A stretch of DNA of 64,000 bases, from positions 1,736,001 through 1,800,000 of the forward strand of contig NZ_CP034245.1 of the NCBI RefSeq assembly GCF_003931875.1. Direction: 5' to 3'. The notes under the pieces are model-generated. The model searched no databases, was not told the origin of the DNA, and saw only the letters and a program-made list of their open reading frames with translations. Position numbers and translations under genes: made by a program. The stretch comes from Microbacterium sp. 10M-3C3. Its GTDB lineage: Bacteria; Actinomycetota; Actinomycetes; Actinomycetales; Microbacteriaceae. Positions 1 through 11,100 of this stretch are shown piece after piece (within the stretch, counting starts at the first letter, position 1; every line of letters begins with the position of its first letter).

Positions 1-153
1 GCGGACGACGCGCCCCGCATCCCGTGGGTGCACCTGGACATCGCCGGCTCGGGCGAGCTGAAGGGCTCCCCGCACGGCTTCACCGACAAGGGCGTGACCG
101 GCGCGACGGTGCGCGCGCTCATCGACCTGCTGACCATGGAGGCATCCGCATGA
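1..153 (+). CDS. pepA: Leucyl aminopeptidase (M17), C-terminal end
   Basis: The first 50 codons of the window are the end of a cytosolic M17 leucyl aminopeptidase. The peptide contains the family's C-terminal signature WVHLDIAG followed by a TG-ATVR-LIDLL segment. The 5' part, including the metal-binding catalytic core, lies outside the window, so nothing can be said about activity. Its TGA overlaps the ATG of the next gene (ATGA), so it is translationally coupled to the dihydrolipoyl dehydrogenase gene. The pepA-lpdA-sucB order is common in Microbacteriaceae (from memory). Confidence 0.85.
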   Translation, partial: ADDAPRIPWVHLDIAGSGELKGSPHGFTDKGVTGATVRALIDLLTMEASA

Positions 154-1523
154 CCGATCACACGTTCGATGTCGTCGTCCTGGGCGGCGGTAGCGGCGGG
201 TACGCGGCCGCCCTGCGTGCCGCCGAGCTGGGCAAGCGCGTGGCCATGATCGAGAAAGACAAGGTCGGGGGCACGTGCCTGCACCGCGGCTGCGTGCCGA
301 CGAAGGCGATGCTGCACGCCGCCGAACTCGCGGATGCGGCGCGTGACGCCGCATCCGTCGGGGTGCGCGCGACCCTCGAGGGGATCGACGTCGAGCGCGT
401 GAGCGCCTACCGCGAGGGCATCGTGGCCAAGAAGTACCGGGGCCTCGAGGGACTCGTGTCGGCACGGGGCATCACCGTCGTGCCGGGCGAGGGCCGGCTC
501 GAGGCAGGGCCCGCGGTCCGCGTGGGCGACGACCTGTACCGCGGCACCGACGTCATCCTCGCGACCGGTTCGTTCAGCCGCACGATCCCGGGCCTGCAGA
601 TCGGCGGGCGTGTGATCACGAGCGACGGCGCGCTCACCCTGGGCGAGGTGCCGGCACGCATGATCGTCCTGGGCGGCGGCGTGATCGGTGTGGAGTTCGC
701 GAGCGTATGGCGCTCGTTCGGCGCCGAGGTCACGATCATCGAAGCCCTCGACCATCTCGTGCCCGCGGAGGACGTGTCCTCCAGCAAGACGCTCGAGCGC
801 GCGTTCCGCAAGCGGGGCATCGCCTTCCGCCTGGGCACCCGCTTCGCCTCCGCCACGCAGACCGCAGACGCGGTCACGGTGCGCCTGGAGGACGGCAGCG
901 AGCTGGAGGCGGACTACCTCCTCGTCGCGATCGGCCGCGGGCCGGCGACGGCGCACCTCGGGCTCGAGGAGGCGGGCGTCGTCCTCGACCGCGGCTTCGT
1001 GCGCACGAACGAGCGCCTCCAGACCGACGTGCCGCACGTCTGGGCGGTCGGCGACATCGTGGCGGGGCTGCAGCTGGCCCACCGCGGCTTCCAGCAGGGG
1101 ATCTTCGTCGCCGACGAGATCGCCGGCCGGTCGCCGGCGATCGTGCCCGAGCGCCACATCCCCCGCGTCACCTATTCCCACCCCGAGGTCGCCTCGGTGG
1201 GCGTCACGGAGGCGGCGGCACGAGCGGAGTTCGGCGACGACCGCATCGCGGTCACCGAGTACAACCTGGCCGGCAACGCCCGCAGCGAGATCATCGGCAC
1301 CGGGGGCATCGCCAAGGTCGTGCGCATCGTCGACGGGCCCATCGTGGGCGTCCACCTCGTGGGCGACCGCGTCGGCGAGCTCATCACCGAAGGGCAGCTC
1401 GCCGTCGGGTGGGAGGCGCACCCCGAGGACATCGCTCCCTACATCCATGCCCACCCCACGCAGAGCGAGGCGCTCGGCGAGGCGTTCCTCGCCCTGGCCG
1501 GCACGCCCCTGCACACGCTGTGA
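150..1523 (+). CDS. lpdA: Dihydrolipoyl dehydrogenase (E3)
   Basis: A 457-residue FAD/NAD disulfide oxidoreductase that reoxidises the lipoyl arms of 2-oxoacid dehydrogenase complexes. The N-terminal FAD-binding GGGSGGY is followed by the redox-active disulfide in GGTCLHRGCVPTK. A second nucleotide-binding GGGVIGVEF and the C-terminal HAHPTQSE (catalytic His-Glu) are present, and the length is normal. I chose the ATG that overlaps the pepA stop, because residues before it match no family member. The next gene encodes an E2 component, so this E3 probably serves the 2-oxoglutarate and/or pyruvate dehydrogenase complex. Confidence 0.95.
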   Translation: MTDHTFDVVVLGGGSGGYAAALRAAELGKRVAMIEKDKVGGTCLHRGCVPTKAMLHAAELADAARDAASVGVRATLEGIDVERVSAYREGIVAKKYRGLEGLVSARGITVVPGEGRLEAGPAVRVGDDLYRGTDVILATGSFSRTIPGLQIGGRVITSDGALTLGEVPARMIVLGGGVIGVEFASVWRSFGAEVTIIEALDHLVPAEDVSSSKTLERAFRKRGIAFRLGTRFASATQTADAVTVRLEDGSELEADYLLVAIGRGPATAHLGLEEAGVVLDRGFVRTNERLQTDVPHVWAVGDIVAGLQLAHRGFQQGIFVADEIAGRSPAIVPERHIPRVTYSHPEVASVGVTEAAARAEFGDDRIAVTEYNLAGNARSEIIGTGGIAKVVRIVDGPIVGVHLVGDRVGELITEGQLAVGWEAHPEDIAPYIHAHPTQSEALGEAFLALAGTPLHTL

Positions 1524-1577
1524 CGGCGTGGCGTCACTAAGCTAGACATCGCATCCGCTTCTGAAGGAGACAATCTC

Positions 1578-3353
1578 ATGAGCACTTCCGTCGTCCTCCC
1601 CGCGCTCGGCGAGAGCGTCACCGAGGGTACGGTCACCCGCTGGCTCAAGAAGGTCGGTGACACGATCCAGGAGGACGAGGGCCTGCTGGAGATCTCGACC
1701 GACAAGGTCGACACGGAGATCCCCTCGCCGGTCAGCGGCGTCATCGAGGAGATCCTCGTCCAGGAGGACGAGACGGTCGAGGTGGGTGCGATCCTCGCGA
1801 AGATCGGGGACGGCTCCGGTGCCGCCGCCGCGGATGCCCCGGCCGAGGAGGCGCAGCCCGAGGCCGCCGCGCCCGAGGCCCCTGCCGCGCCCGCGCCGGC
1901 GGAGTCCGCTCCGGCCGAGCAGCCCGCGCCCGCCGCCGAGCAGCCCGCGCCGGCGGCCGAGCAGTCCGCACCCGCCGCGGCGCCCGGTGGCGACGCCAAG
2001 GACGTCGTCCTGCCCGAGCTCGGAGAGAGCGTCACCGAGGGCACCGTGACCCGCTGGCTGAAGGCCGTGGGCGACGACGTCGCCGTCGACGAGCCGCTCC
2101 TGGAGATCTCGACCGACAAGGTCGACACCGAGATCCCGTCGCCGGTCGCCGGCGTGCTGCAGGAGATCCTCGTCCAGGAGGACGAGACCGTCGAGGTCGG
2201 CGCCACCCTCGCGCGCATCGGCTCGGGCGCTGCCGCGCCGACTCCCGCCGCAGAGGCACCCGCGCCGGCTGCCGAGGCGCCCGCCGCCCCGGCACCCGAG
2301 CCCGCTCCCGCCGCTGCGCCGGCCCCCTCCGCTCCTACCCCGGCAGCCGCTCCTGCCCCGGCCGCTGCTCCGGCTCCCGCCGCTGCGCCGGCGCCCGCGG
2401 CACCGGCACCGTCCGCCGCCGCGTCCGACGCATCCGCGGACGAGGTCGGCTACGTGACGCCGCTTGTGCGCCGTCTCGCGCAGCAGCAGGGCGTGGACCT
2501 CGCGACGGTCACCGGCACGGGCGTCGGCGGTCGCATCCGCAAGGAGGACGTGCTCAAGGCCGCCGAGGCCGCCTCCGCCGCACCCGCCGCCGCGGCTCCC
2601 GCTGCCGCACCCGCCGCCGCACCGGTCGAGGTCTCGCCGCTGCGAGGCACGACGCAGAAGATGTCCCGCCTGCGCAAGGTCATCGCCGAGCGCGCCGTGG
2701 CGTCGATGCAGGCGACCGCACAGCTCACGACCGTCGTCGAAGTGGACGTCACCAAGCTCGCCGCCCTGCGCGACCGGGTGAAGGGCGAGTTCCAGCAGAA
2801 GACGGGCGACAAGCTGTCGTTCCTGCCGTTCTTCGCCGTCGCGGCCGTGGAGGCGCTGCAGCGGTTCCCGATCATCAACGCGACGGTGGACGGCGACGAC
2901 ATCATCTACCCGCCGACCGAGAACATCTCGATCGCGGTGGACACCGAGCGCGGCCTCCTCACGCCGGTGGTGAAGGACGCGGGCGGCAAGAACATCGCCC
3001 AGTTCGCCCACGAGATCGCCGACCTCGCCGCGCGCACGCGCGACAACAAGCTCAAGCCCGACGAGCTCGCCGGCGGCACGTTCACCCTGACGAACACCGG
3101 GTCGCGCGGCGCGCTGTTCGACACGCCCATCGTGTTCCTGCCGCAGTCGGCGATCCTCGGCCTCGGCGCCGTCGTGAAGAAGCCGGGTGTCGTCGCCATC
3201 GACGGCAAGGACGCGATCGCCGTGCGCTCGTACATGTACCTCGCGCTGTCGTACGACCACCGCATCATCGACGGAGCGGACGCCGCACGCTTCCTCTCCG
3301 CCGTGAAGACGCGTCTCGAGGCCGCGCAGTTCGAGGGAGACCTCGGGATCTGA
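1578..3353 (+). CDS. sucB: 2-oxoglutarate dehydrogenase E2 (dihydrolipoamide succinyltransferase)
   Basis: A 591-residue E2 acyltransferase of the actinobacterial two-lipoyl type. Two lipoyl domains (about residues 1-78 and 138-215) carry the same [14 protein letters not shown] motif; Lys43 is the first lipoyl-lysine. Ala/Pro-rich swinging-arm linkers follow each. A peripheral subunit-binding domain (about 290-330, [11 protein letters not shown]) and the catalytic domain (about 350-591) with the active-site SYDHRIIDG complete the protein. An AAGGAG ribosome site lies 8 bases before the ATG. It follows lpdA closely. SucB versus pyruvate-dehydrogenase E2 cannot be separated with certainty; in actinobacteria such an E2 often serves both complexes. 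Confidence 0.92.
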   Translation: MSTSVVLPALGESVTEGTVTRWLKKVGDTIQEDEGLLEISTDKVDTEIPSPVSGVIEEILVQEDETVEVGAILAKIGDGSGAAAADAPAEEAQPEAAAPEAPAAPAPAESAPAEQPAPAAEQPAPAAEQSAPAAAPGGDAKDVVLPELGESVTEGTVTRWLKAVGDDVAVDEPLLEISTDKVDTEIPSPVAGVLQEILVQEDETVEVGATLARIGSGAAAPTPAAEAPAPAAEAPAAPAPEPAPAAAPAPSAPTPAAAPAPAAAPAPAAAPAPAAPAPSAAASDASADEVGYVTPLVRRLAQQQGVDLATVTGTGVGGRIRKEDVLKAAEAASAAPAAAAPAAAPAAAPVEVSPLRGTTQKMSRLRKVIAERAVASMQATAQLTTVVEVDVTKLAALRDRVKGEFQQKTGDKLSFLPFFAVAAVEALQRFPIINATVDGDDIIYPPTENISIAVDTERGLLTPVVKDAGGKNIAQFAHEIADLAARTRDNKLKPDELAGGTFTLTNTGSRGALFDTPIVFLPQSAILGLGAVVKKPGVVAIDGKDAIAVRSYMYLALSYDHRIIDGADAARFLSAVKTRLEAAQFEGDLGI

Positions 3354-4628
3354 TCACCCCGGATCGGCGGCGTCGAACGCGTCGCGGATCCGCCAGCCGT
3401 CGGGCGTCGCGATCACGGTCACCAGCCGTGGCGCGGCGCCCTCGGCGTTCACCCGCAGCACCGCGACACCGCCGAGATCGTCCAGCAGCTCGACCGTGCG
3501 CCCCGGCGCCGTGAGCGCCCCGGCACCGAGGTCCTTCGCGGGGTCCTCCTGGGTGCCGGGCCAGCACGCGCGGTCGACGCACCCGTCGCGCATCCGCAGG
3601 AGCGTCTCCAGCGCCTCCCGCGGATCGGTCTCCGCCGGCGGCGGCGCGACCGGCGGCGACGCACCGACGGATGCAGCGGGCTCGGACCCGTCGTCGCCCG
3701 TCGGCGCCGTGACGCCCACCGACGACTGCGGCACAGCACCGGCGACGGCGGGATCCCCTTCCTGCGGCCACAGCGCGCCGGCCGCGAGCACCACGGCAGC
3801 GACCCCCGCGGCCACGAGGAGGGGCCGGCGGCGCCCGCCCGGAACACGCACCACGGAGCGCACGCGCGCGAGTGCCGCGGCCGCCGCATCCGCCCACCCG
3901 GCATCCCCCGCGCGCGCGGGCGCACTCCACCATCCCGCCGGGGATGCGGCCGCCACGCTCTCGACCTCCGCGGGGCGCAGGGCGGGCGCGCGCACCGACA
4001 CCGTCTCGACGACGATCGGCTCCGCCGGCACGGTCGCGAACACCTCGTCCTCAAGGGCATCGGATCGCTCGACGAGGCGGCGCTCCGCCACGGCATCGGC
4101 GATGCCGGCGATCGCGTGCGCGAGGGCGGTGTTCTCGGCATCGGCGACCGACCGCAGCAGCTCGGCCGACGCCGCGCGCACCGTGTGCGCCTCGTCGGGG
4201 TCCGTCACCAGGAGCGGCTCGCCGTCCGGTGTCGTCCACCACGCCGCCGGCTGCTCGTCGATGCCGTCCTCGACCGCGGCGACGCATCCGCGCAGGACGC
4301 TCACCGCGAGAGTGACCCGCTCTCCGTCGGTGAGGGCGAGTCCGGCGGCCTCACGCCGCGCGACGAGTCGGTCGAGGCGCGTCGACACCGCCGGCAGCAC
4401 GACCGCGTGGCCGTCGTCGCGGCGGAGGACATCCAGTGGCGCCAGGAGGTGCCGGCCCGGCGCCGACGCCCACCCCGCCCACTCGGCCAATGTCGCGCTG
4501 TCCACGAGCAGCACGACGCCGCTGTCGGGCGATCTCGCTAGGGCGCCGTCGAAGGGCGCCTCCGGCGGGCAGACGGCGCGCAGCGGCGGGTAGACCTCGA
4601 ACGCGGCGAGGAAGGGAGGCGTGCCCAT
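3354..4628 (-). CDS. Membrane-anchored hypothetical protein
   Basis: A 424-residue protein convergent with sucB; the two stop codons abut. The first 240 residues look like a degenerate protein-kinase-like fold (weak inference: an N-lobe-like strand pattern then Ala/Leu-rich helices, no catalytic residues seen). One transmembrane helix follows (LLVAAGVAAVVLAAGALW), then a Pro/Ala/Thr linker and an outside domain with two cysteines (CVDRACW) and an NTF2-like end (LVTVIATPDGWRIRDAFDA). The ATG used gives MGTPPFLAAF and has a GGGTGGGG ribosome-site-like run before it; the frame is open further upstream but without protein-like sequence. I cannot assign a function. Confidence 0.7.
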   Translation of the reverse strand: MGTPPFLAAFEVYPPLRAVCPPEAPFDGALARSPDSGVVLLVDSATLAEWAGWASAPGRHLLAPLDVLRRDDGHAVVLPAVSTRLDRLVARREAAGLALTDGERVTLAVSVLRGCVAAVEDGIDEQPAAWWTTPDGEPLLVTDPDEAHTVRAASAELLRSVADAENTALAHAIAGIADAVAERRLVERSDALEDEVFATVPAEPIVVETVSVRAPALRPAEVESVAAASPAGWWSAPARAGDAGWADAAAAALARVRSVVRVPGGRRRPLLVAAGVAAVVLAAGALWPQEGDPAVAGAVPQSSVGVTAPTGDDGSEPAASVGASPPVAPPPAETDPREALETLLRMRDGCVDRACWPGTQEDPAKDLGAGALTAPGRTVELLDDLGGVAVLRVNAEGAAPRLVTVIATPDGWRIRDAFDAADPG

Positions 4629-4749
4629 CGCCCCACCCTCGCGTCCGATCGGGCCTCCGGCGCCCGTGACCGGGTCGTCCGGTGGATGCCGCGGGTCTCG
4701 CGCCCCCTGTGGAGGACGGGACGAGGGGTCGCGCCGGTAGAATCGAGGC

Positions 4750-5460
4750 ATGGCCGCCCGCAGCACCGCACCGGAGAAGCGACCCAACTTCTTCTCACAG
4801 CTCCGCACCCTCTTCCGCTTCACCCGGGAGGCCTTCCCATGGCTCCCCGTCGTCCTGCCGCTCATCGTCGTGGCGGGCATCGGTGTCGGCGTGGGCATCG
4901 GGTTCCTCATCCCGCCGGTGGCCGTGTGGAGCGTCATCCTGTGGGGCGTCACGGGCCTCATGGCCGGCATCCTCGCCGCCATGGTGACGCTCACGCGCCT
5001 GTCCACGCGCGCGATGTACCGCAAGATCGACGGCATGCCCGGCGCCGCGGGCCACGTTCTCTCCACCGGCCTCGGCCGCAACTGGAGCGCCTCCGAGATG
5101 CCCGTGGGAGTGAACCCCCGCACCCAGGAGGCGGTCTACCGCACGATCGGCCGCGGCGGCGTGGTCATCGTCGGCGAGGGTTCGCGCGGTCGTCTGACGC
5201 GGCTCGTCAACGACGAGCGCTCGAAGGTGCAGCGCGTCGCGTCGGGCGTGCCCGTCACCGTGCTGTATGTCGGCCACGGCGAGGACGAGGTCCCGATCAA
5301 GGACCTCGCTTCGCGCATCAAAGGCCTGCCGAAGAAGATCGACCGCGCGACGATGGCCGCGGTCATCAAGCGCGTCGACTCGGTGTCGCAGTCGGTGACG
5401 TCGCTGCCCATCCCGAAGGGCATCGACCCCACGCGCGTGCGCGCGCAGCGCCCGCGCTGA
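4750..5460 (+). CDS. DUF4191 domain membrane protein
   Basis: A 236-residue protein with a charged N-terminus, two membrane helices (about residues 35-55 and 58-80) and a cytosolic C-terminal region that begins with a motif around MYRKIDGMPGAAGHVLS. This matches the DUF4191 family, conserved in actinobacteria close to lipoate and glutamine synthetase genes. Its role is unknown. It sits between the divergent membrane-anchored unknown and the convergent RDD gene, an arrangement I associate with Microbacteriaceae core genome. Confidence 0.85.
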   Translation: MAARSTAPEKRPNFFSQLRTLFRFTREAFPWLPVVLPLIVVAGIGVGVGIGFLIPPVAVWSVILWGVTGLMAGILAAMVTLTRLSTRAMYRKIDGMPGAAGHVLSTGLGRNWSASEMPVGVNPRTQEAVYRTIGRGGVVIVGEGSRGRLTRLVNDERSKVQRVASGVPVTVLYVGHGEDEVPIKDLASRIKGLPKKIDRATMAAVIKRVDSVSQSVTSLPIPKGIDPTRVRAQRPR

Positions 5461-5469
5461 TCCCACGCC

Positions 5470-5865
5470 TCAGCTGCGGACGAGGACCGTCCCGGCGGCC
5501 TTGTCATGGAGCCCGCGCCTATCGGCGTCCCAGATCGCCGCGGGGATGACGAGCACGAGCAGGGCCGTCCGCACGATCGGTCGCCACAGGCCGACCCACC
5601 CGATCGGCACGCGCTGCAGCCGCATCCCGAACAGGCGGTGCCCCGGGCTCCCGCCCAGCGTCGGGATGAACACGAGCTGCACGATCGCGAAGATCGCCGT
5701 GGTCGCGAGCGCGTCGTAGGAGAAGAACGCGATCGAGATGACCACGGCGCACGCCCAGTCCACGACCAGCGCGCCGACGCGGCGACCGAGCGTCGCGACG
5801 CTTCCGGGACCGGATGGGGGCAGGCCGAGGCGTTCGCCCGGGTAGGCGTCGGAGGGGTCGGGCAT
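5470..5865 (-). CDS. RDD family membrane protein
   Basis: A 131-residue integral membrane protein. The RDD signature is visible: the arginine in LGRRVGALVVDW, then two hydrophobic helices, the PTLGGSPGHRLFGMRL turn, and the aspartates in WDADRRGLHDKAAGTVLV. The start used (MPDPSDAYPG) fits the family; a longer reading frame exists upstream but lacks homologous sequence and would run into the glnA control region. RDD proteins beside glnA are typical of actinobacteria. The substrate is unknown. Confidence 0.88.
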   Translation of the reverse strand: MPDPSDAYPGERLGLPPSGPGSVATLGRRVGALVVDWACAVVISIAFFSYDALATTAIFAIVQLVFIPTLGGSPGHRLFGMRLQRVPIGWVGLWRPIVRTALLVLVIPAAIWDADRRGLHDKAAGTVLVRS

Positions 5866-5999
5866 ATCTCCAGCGTAATCAGCGCCGCGTAACATCCCCG
5901 AAACATGAGAGACACTGGTGGGCAACGCCCCTTCGTTAGGGTCGACGCGTCAGCCCTGGCGGGCCGGCACATCCCGATAGCCCCACCTCTGGAGTCTTC
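5866..5999 (+). promoter_or_regulatory. glnA promoter region
   Basis: This 134-base divergent region separates the RDD gene from glnA. It holds the GlnR-like box described separately and the glnA ribosome site (CTGGAG, 5 bases before the ATG). I see no convincing -35/-10 pair. Confidence 0.5.
5889..5915 (+). promoter_or_regulatory. GlnR-type operator upstream of glnA
   Basis: The sequence reads GTAAC-N6-GAAAC-N6-GACAC, with exact six-base spacers. This agrees with the alternating GTnAC/GAAAC half-site pattern described for the actinobacterial nitrogen regulator GlnR. It lies 84 bases before the glnA start, so nitrogen control of glnA by a GlnR-like protein is the simple reading. A fourth half-site is not evident. 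Confidence 0.65.
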
Positions 6000-7424
<1,425 letters not shown>

Positions 7425-7474
7425 TTCCGGGAGGCCCTCAGGGCCACACTTCCGGTTCTTGAGACCAGCAATTC

Positions 7475-7512
7475 ACTGAGCCCCAGTCGGCAGTTGCCGT
7501 CTGGGGCTCAGT
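7475..7512 (+). terminator. Hairpin after glnA
   Basis: A perfect 12-bp inverted repeat (ACTGAGCCCCAG / CTGGGGCTCAGT) surrounds a 14-base loop that can itself pair GGCA with TGCC. There is no T-run after it. It sits 51 bases past the glnA stop and is the most likely glnA transcription terminator in this high-GC genome. Confidence 0.75.
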
Positions 7513-7524
7513 GTACCTCTGGAC

Positions 7525-7571
7525 GTTTACGGACGGCTACGGACAGTAAACGGACAGGTTTTCGGACAGGG
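7525..7571. repeat. CGGAC short repeats with GTTTAC/GTAAAC arms; candidate attachment site
   Basis: Four CGGAC units occur at 10-12-base steps (starting near 7530, 7540, 7551 and 7563), three of them as CGGACAG. The first is preceded by GTTTAC and the third by GTAAAC, making an inverted pair 15 bases apart. The block lies exactly between the last chromosomal gene and the first gene typical of the element. That position and the arm-like repeats make it a candidate attL or recombinase-binding region. No recombinase gene is in the window and the other end is not visible. Confidence 0.35.
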
Positions 7572-7617
7572 CGCGGGCCGCTCTTGCAGTACCGTTGACG
7601 ATCCCGATGCGTCCAAG

Positions 7618-8001
7618 TCAGAGTCGCGTCGCGGTGAGAATGGGAAGGTCGTCGCCCGCCGCGTAAGCCGCCGACTCGCGCTCGACGAGTCGGCCGTCGC
7701 GCCGCTCGGCGAGGCGAGCCCGGATCAGAATGACGAGCGTGATCGGGCCGTTGACGAGGAACTTCAGCGCGTTCCAGATGAACAGCAGCACGAGCAGGTT
7801 CAGCCACCCCGGCCCGCCGTCGGCGATCCAGACGGTCAGCAGCCACGCGCCGAGCAGGTACGGCACGGCGATCAGCATGGCGGGCACACCCCACTTCAGT
7901 CCGCGGCGCGTCCGCAGCGCGTTGAGCAGGATGTTCGTCGGCATGTACGTCCGCAGGAACAGCCGAACTCGGATGCTGAGATTCCAGAGCAGTCGGAGCA
8001 T
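7618..8001 (-). CDS. Small membrane protein of the conjugative element
   Basis: A 127-residue protein with a basic amphipathic N-terminus (MLRLLWNLSIRVRLFLRTYM) and two clear membrane helices (PAMLIAVPYLLGAWLLTVWI and WLNLLVLLFIWNALKFLVNG), followed by an Arg-rich tail. Similar short proteins accompany relaxase genes in actinobacterial elements and are sometimes labelled sulfate permease without support (from memory). The start is the ATG preceding LRLLWNL; upstream in-frame residues look non-coding. It is downstream of the relaxase gene on the same strand, 150 bases away. Confidence 0.65.
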   Translation of the reverse strand: MLRLLWNLSIRVRLFLRTYMPTNILLNALRTRRGLKWGVPAMLIAVPYLLGAWLLTVWIADGGPGWLNLLVLLFIWNALKFLVNGPITLVILIRARLAERRDGRLVERESAAYAAGDDLPILTATRL

Positions 8002-8151
8002 GATGTCCGCCTCCTGAGAGGGTGCGTAGCTCCGCCGAGGAGGTAGATCATGTGGTGAGCGTCCCGAGAGGACCGTCGCAAGCGACCTAGAAATCGTGGC
8101 TACTACCTCGACACTCAGGGTACGCCCGACCTCGGACACACGGAAGGGCAA

Positions 8152-11100
8152 CTACAGACGTGGCGCGGATACCCCGACCGCGGTGACCGTGGACTCCGGT
8201 TCTGCTGCGCGTGCCGCGAGCTGCCGTGCGCGGTGGATCGCGGCGCGTGCTCGCGCGGCATCTGCGTGCTGCCGCGCGTCGTCGCCGATGAGTCCGAGCG
8301 CGCTGGTCTCCGCGATGCCGTAGGTGTCGCGGTAGGCCGCGACGGTGCGCGCCTCGCGTCGCCAAATCGCGGCAAGCTGCGGATCGGCGGGCTCCGGGCC
8401 GAGTTCCGCGGCCCATGCCTCGGACGCCTCGACCGCTTCGGCGACGAGCGCGTCGGCCCGCTGCTCGATGAGTGCGGCGCGTTCGCGGAGCGCGGCGCGC
8501 ATGTCGTCGTCCATCGTGCCGAGCGCCGGGGTGATGAGTCCAGCGATGGGCGCGGCGGGCTGGCGCACGCGCCCCGCACCGTTCGCGCGCGCCAGGGCTC
8601 GGATCACCCGTTCGTGGAGCACCGCGGCCACGTCCTCGGCGTCGTCGAGCGGACGCGAGGCGACGAGCGCGTGCAGCAGGCGCTCCGTGTCGTACCCGTC
8701 CGCCTCGGCGCGGCGCAGCTCGGCACCGAGCACACCGAACGCGGTCGATCCGATGGCGGCGTCGGCTTCGGCCTCGGTGAGTCGGGTGGCGCGCACGAGG
8801 GCTTCCCATCTCTGCTGCTGTGCGGCGGCGGCGATGGTCTCGTACTCGGCGGCGAGCTGGCCGACCGAGCCCCAGGCGTCCTGCTCGGCGGCGATCATCT
8901 GGCGGGCTGAGAGTTCGGCTCCAACGTGCTGGAGCACCCCGGCGAGCACCTTGCGGGCCGCGACTGCCTTGGTGTCCTGGGTGGGCGGATGGATGTGGTC
9001 GTCGTCGGGACGGTTGATCGAGACGTAGGCGGTGTTCACGAGCCTTCCGCGGGTCATGGCGACGTAGAAGTTCTCGCGCGTCGCGCCGGGCTCGATGAGC
9101 GTGTGTCCGGTGTCGACGGTGACGCCTTGCGCCCGGTACGCGGTGACGGCGTAGCCGAGTTGGACGTGCTCGGCGACGTACTCAGCGGGGAGCCTTAGGG
9201 TCGCGCCCCAGCGCCGTCCGGCGGGACGCACCCGCAGCGACCCATCGGCGTCGATGGCGGTGATCGTCCATCGACTGCCGTTGCGTACCCAGCCGCGGCC
9301 GATGCGCAGCTCGCGGTCGTTGCGGCGGGTGATGATCGCGTCCCCGACGGATGCCTCGGTATGGTCATGCAGCCGCACCTCGGCGCGCGCGTCGACCTGC
9401 CCGGCGAGGATGAGGTCGGCGCGGGCGCGCTGGTTCAGGGTAGTGACCATCGCGCTCGACTCGGCAATGAGGATGCTCGCCAGTCCTGCGACGCGGTCGC
9501 TCTGCCACGAAGCGTAGGCGGCATCAGCCATGCGTTCGGCCTCCCCTGCATGGATGCGCCCGTGGGCGTGGTAGGTGTCGATCGCCTCGATGCGCCCGTG
9601 GCGAAGGTCGAGCGTGGCTTCCTTCTCCCAGGCTGCGGCGATGCGTCGCACGTCGGTCAGCTCGGGCACGTCGTCGCGGTCGGCGACGAGCAGCCCGAAC
9701 GCTCCCCCGGCGTCCACGGATTGCAGTTGCGCCGTGTCGCCCACGAGCAGCACCTTCACCCCAGCGTCGACCGCGACGCGCACGAGCCGGTCAAGGGCGA
9801 GCGTTCCGGCGAGGGATGCCTCGTCCACGATCACGAGCTGCCCGGCGGTGAAGCCGATGCCGTGGTCGCGGTAAGTCTGCCACCACTTCGCGGTGTTCTC
9901 CGTCGGGATGCCGAGATCCCCGGCCAGCACCTCGGCGGCCACGGCAGACGGGGCGAGCCCGACCACCGAGCCGTGCCCGTGCTCGGCTTCCCATGCGCGC
10001 CGCAACGCGCGCAGAGCGGTGGTCTTGCCCGCCCCTGCGGGGCCGATGAGCAGGTCGAGCATCCGGCCGGAAGACGCAATCGCGGTGAGCGCGGCGCGCT
10101 GGTCGTCGCCGAGCGCGCGCCCACGGCGGGGTTGCAGCGCGTGCGCGATGGTTGCGTCGGCCAGGCGCGGTGCAACCTGCTCGCGGGAGCGTGCAAGCAG
10201 CCGATCCTCAGCAGCGAGCACCGCGGCCCCGCTATAGCGGGCGGCGTTGCGAGGCCGGAACACGCTCGTGCCGTCCGTGCGCTGGAACGCAGCGGGACTG
10301 GAGGCAAGCTCGGGCGGGGTGAGCCGGATGGACGCCTGCTCTGCGGCATCGACGATCATGCTAGTGATCGCCTCGCGGTCCTCCGTGCCGGTGAAGCGCC
10401 AGCCCATCGTCTGCCGTGCGGCCTCGGCGTACAGGTTCCAGAGGCTCCACGTCGTGCGCTTCTCGGCAACCGCGGCGACCACCGACGCGCCGAGCCTGGC
10501 GATCCGCTCCAGCGGCACATCCTCCGCGCGCAGGAGCTTCGCGGGCTCGACCGCGACGGCTTCTCGCGCCCACTCGGTGGCATCCCGGCCCAGCAGTCGG
10601 CTCGCGCGGGTGCGCCACTCCTGGGCGAGGTCGGCGAGCGGGCGGACTTCCTTGTCGGGCCGGGTCGCCAGCGTCGCCTGCTGCCGCAGCCGGATGATCG
10701 TCTCCCGTGACGGCGCGTGCCCGTGCGCGGCCTCGTACTCGGCGATCAGGCCATCCTTCTCGATGTCGATGTGCCGCGACCGGGACGAGAACTCGGCGAC
10801 CAGCTCCTCGGGCACCGTGGCGACCGCCCACACCGGGTTGCGATCCGCGCCCCGGTCGCGCCGCTCCCACCCGACGCCGAGCACGCGGGTCAGGTGATCG
10901 GCGAACACCGCGGTGTGCAGCTCGCTCAGCGCCACGGTCGCCGCGTGCAAAGGCCGGCCATCGAGCGACCGCCACTTGCCGTCGAACAGGGTGCGCACCT
11001 TGTTGCTCACCACGACATGCGTGTGCAACTGCGGGTCGCTCGCCCGCGAGTCGAAGTGATCGAACGCGGTGGCGATGAGCCCGGTCACCTCGACCTGCGC

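Noticed and set aside
1542..3260. Long 572-codon minus-strand frame opposite sucB
   Set aside because: Arg/Gly/His-rich shadow frame of a clear lipoyl acyltransferase gene; typical of high-GC DNA.
7425..7620. tRNA gene as integration site
   Set aside because: No cloverleaf or tRNA-like 3' end can be drawn; the only strong structure is the glnA hairpin.
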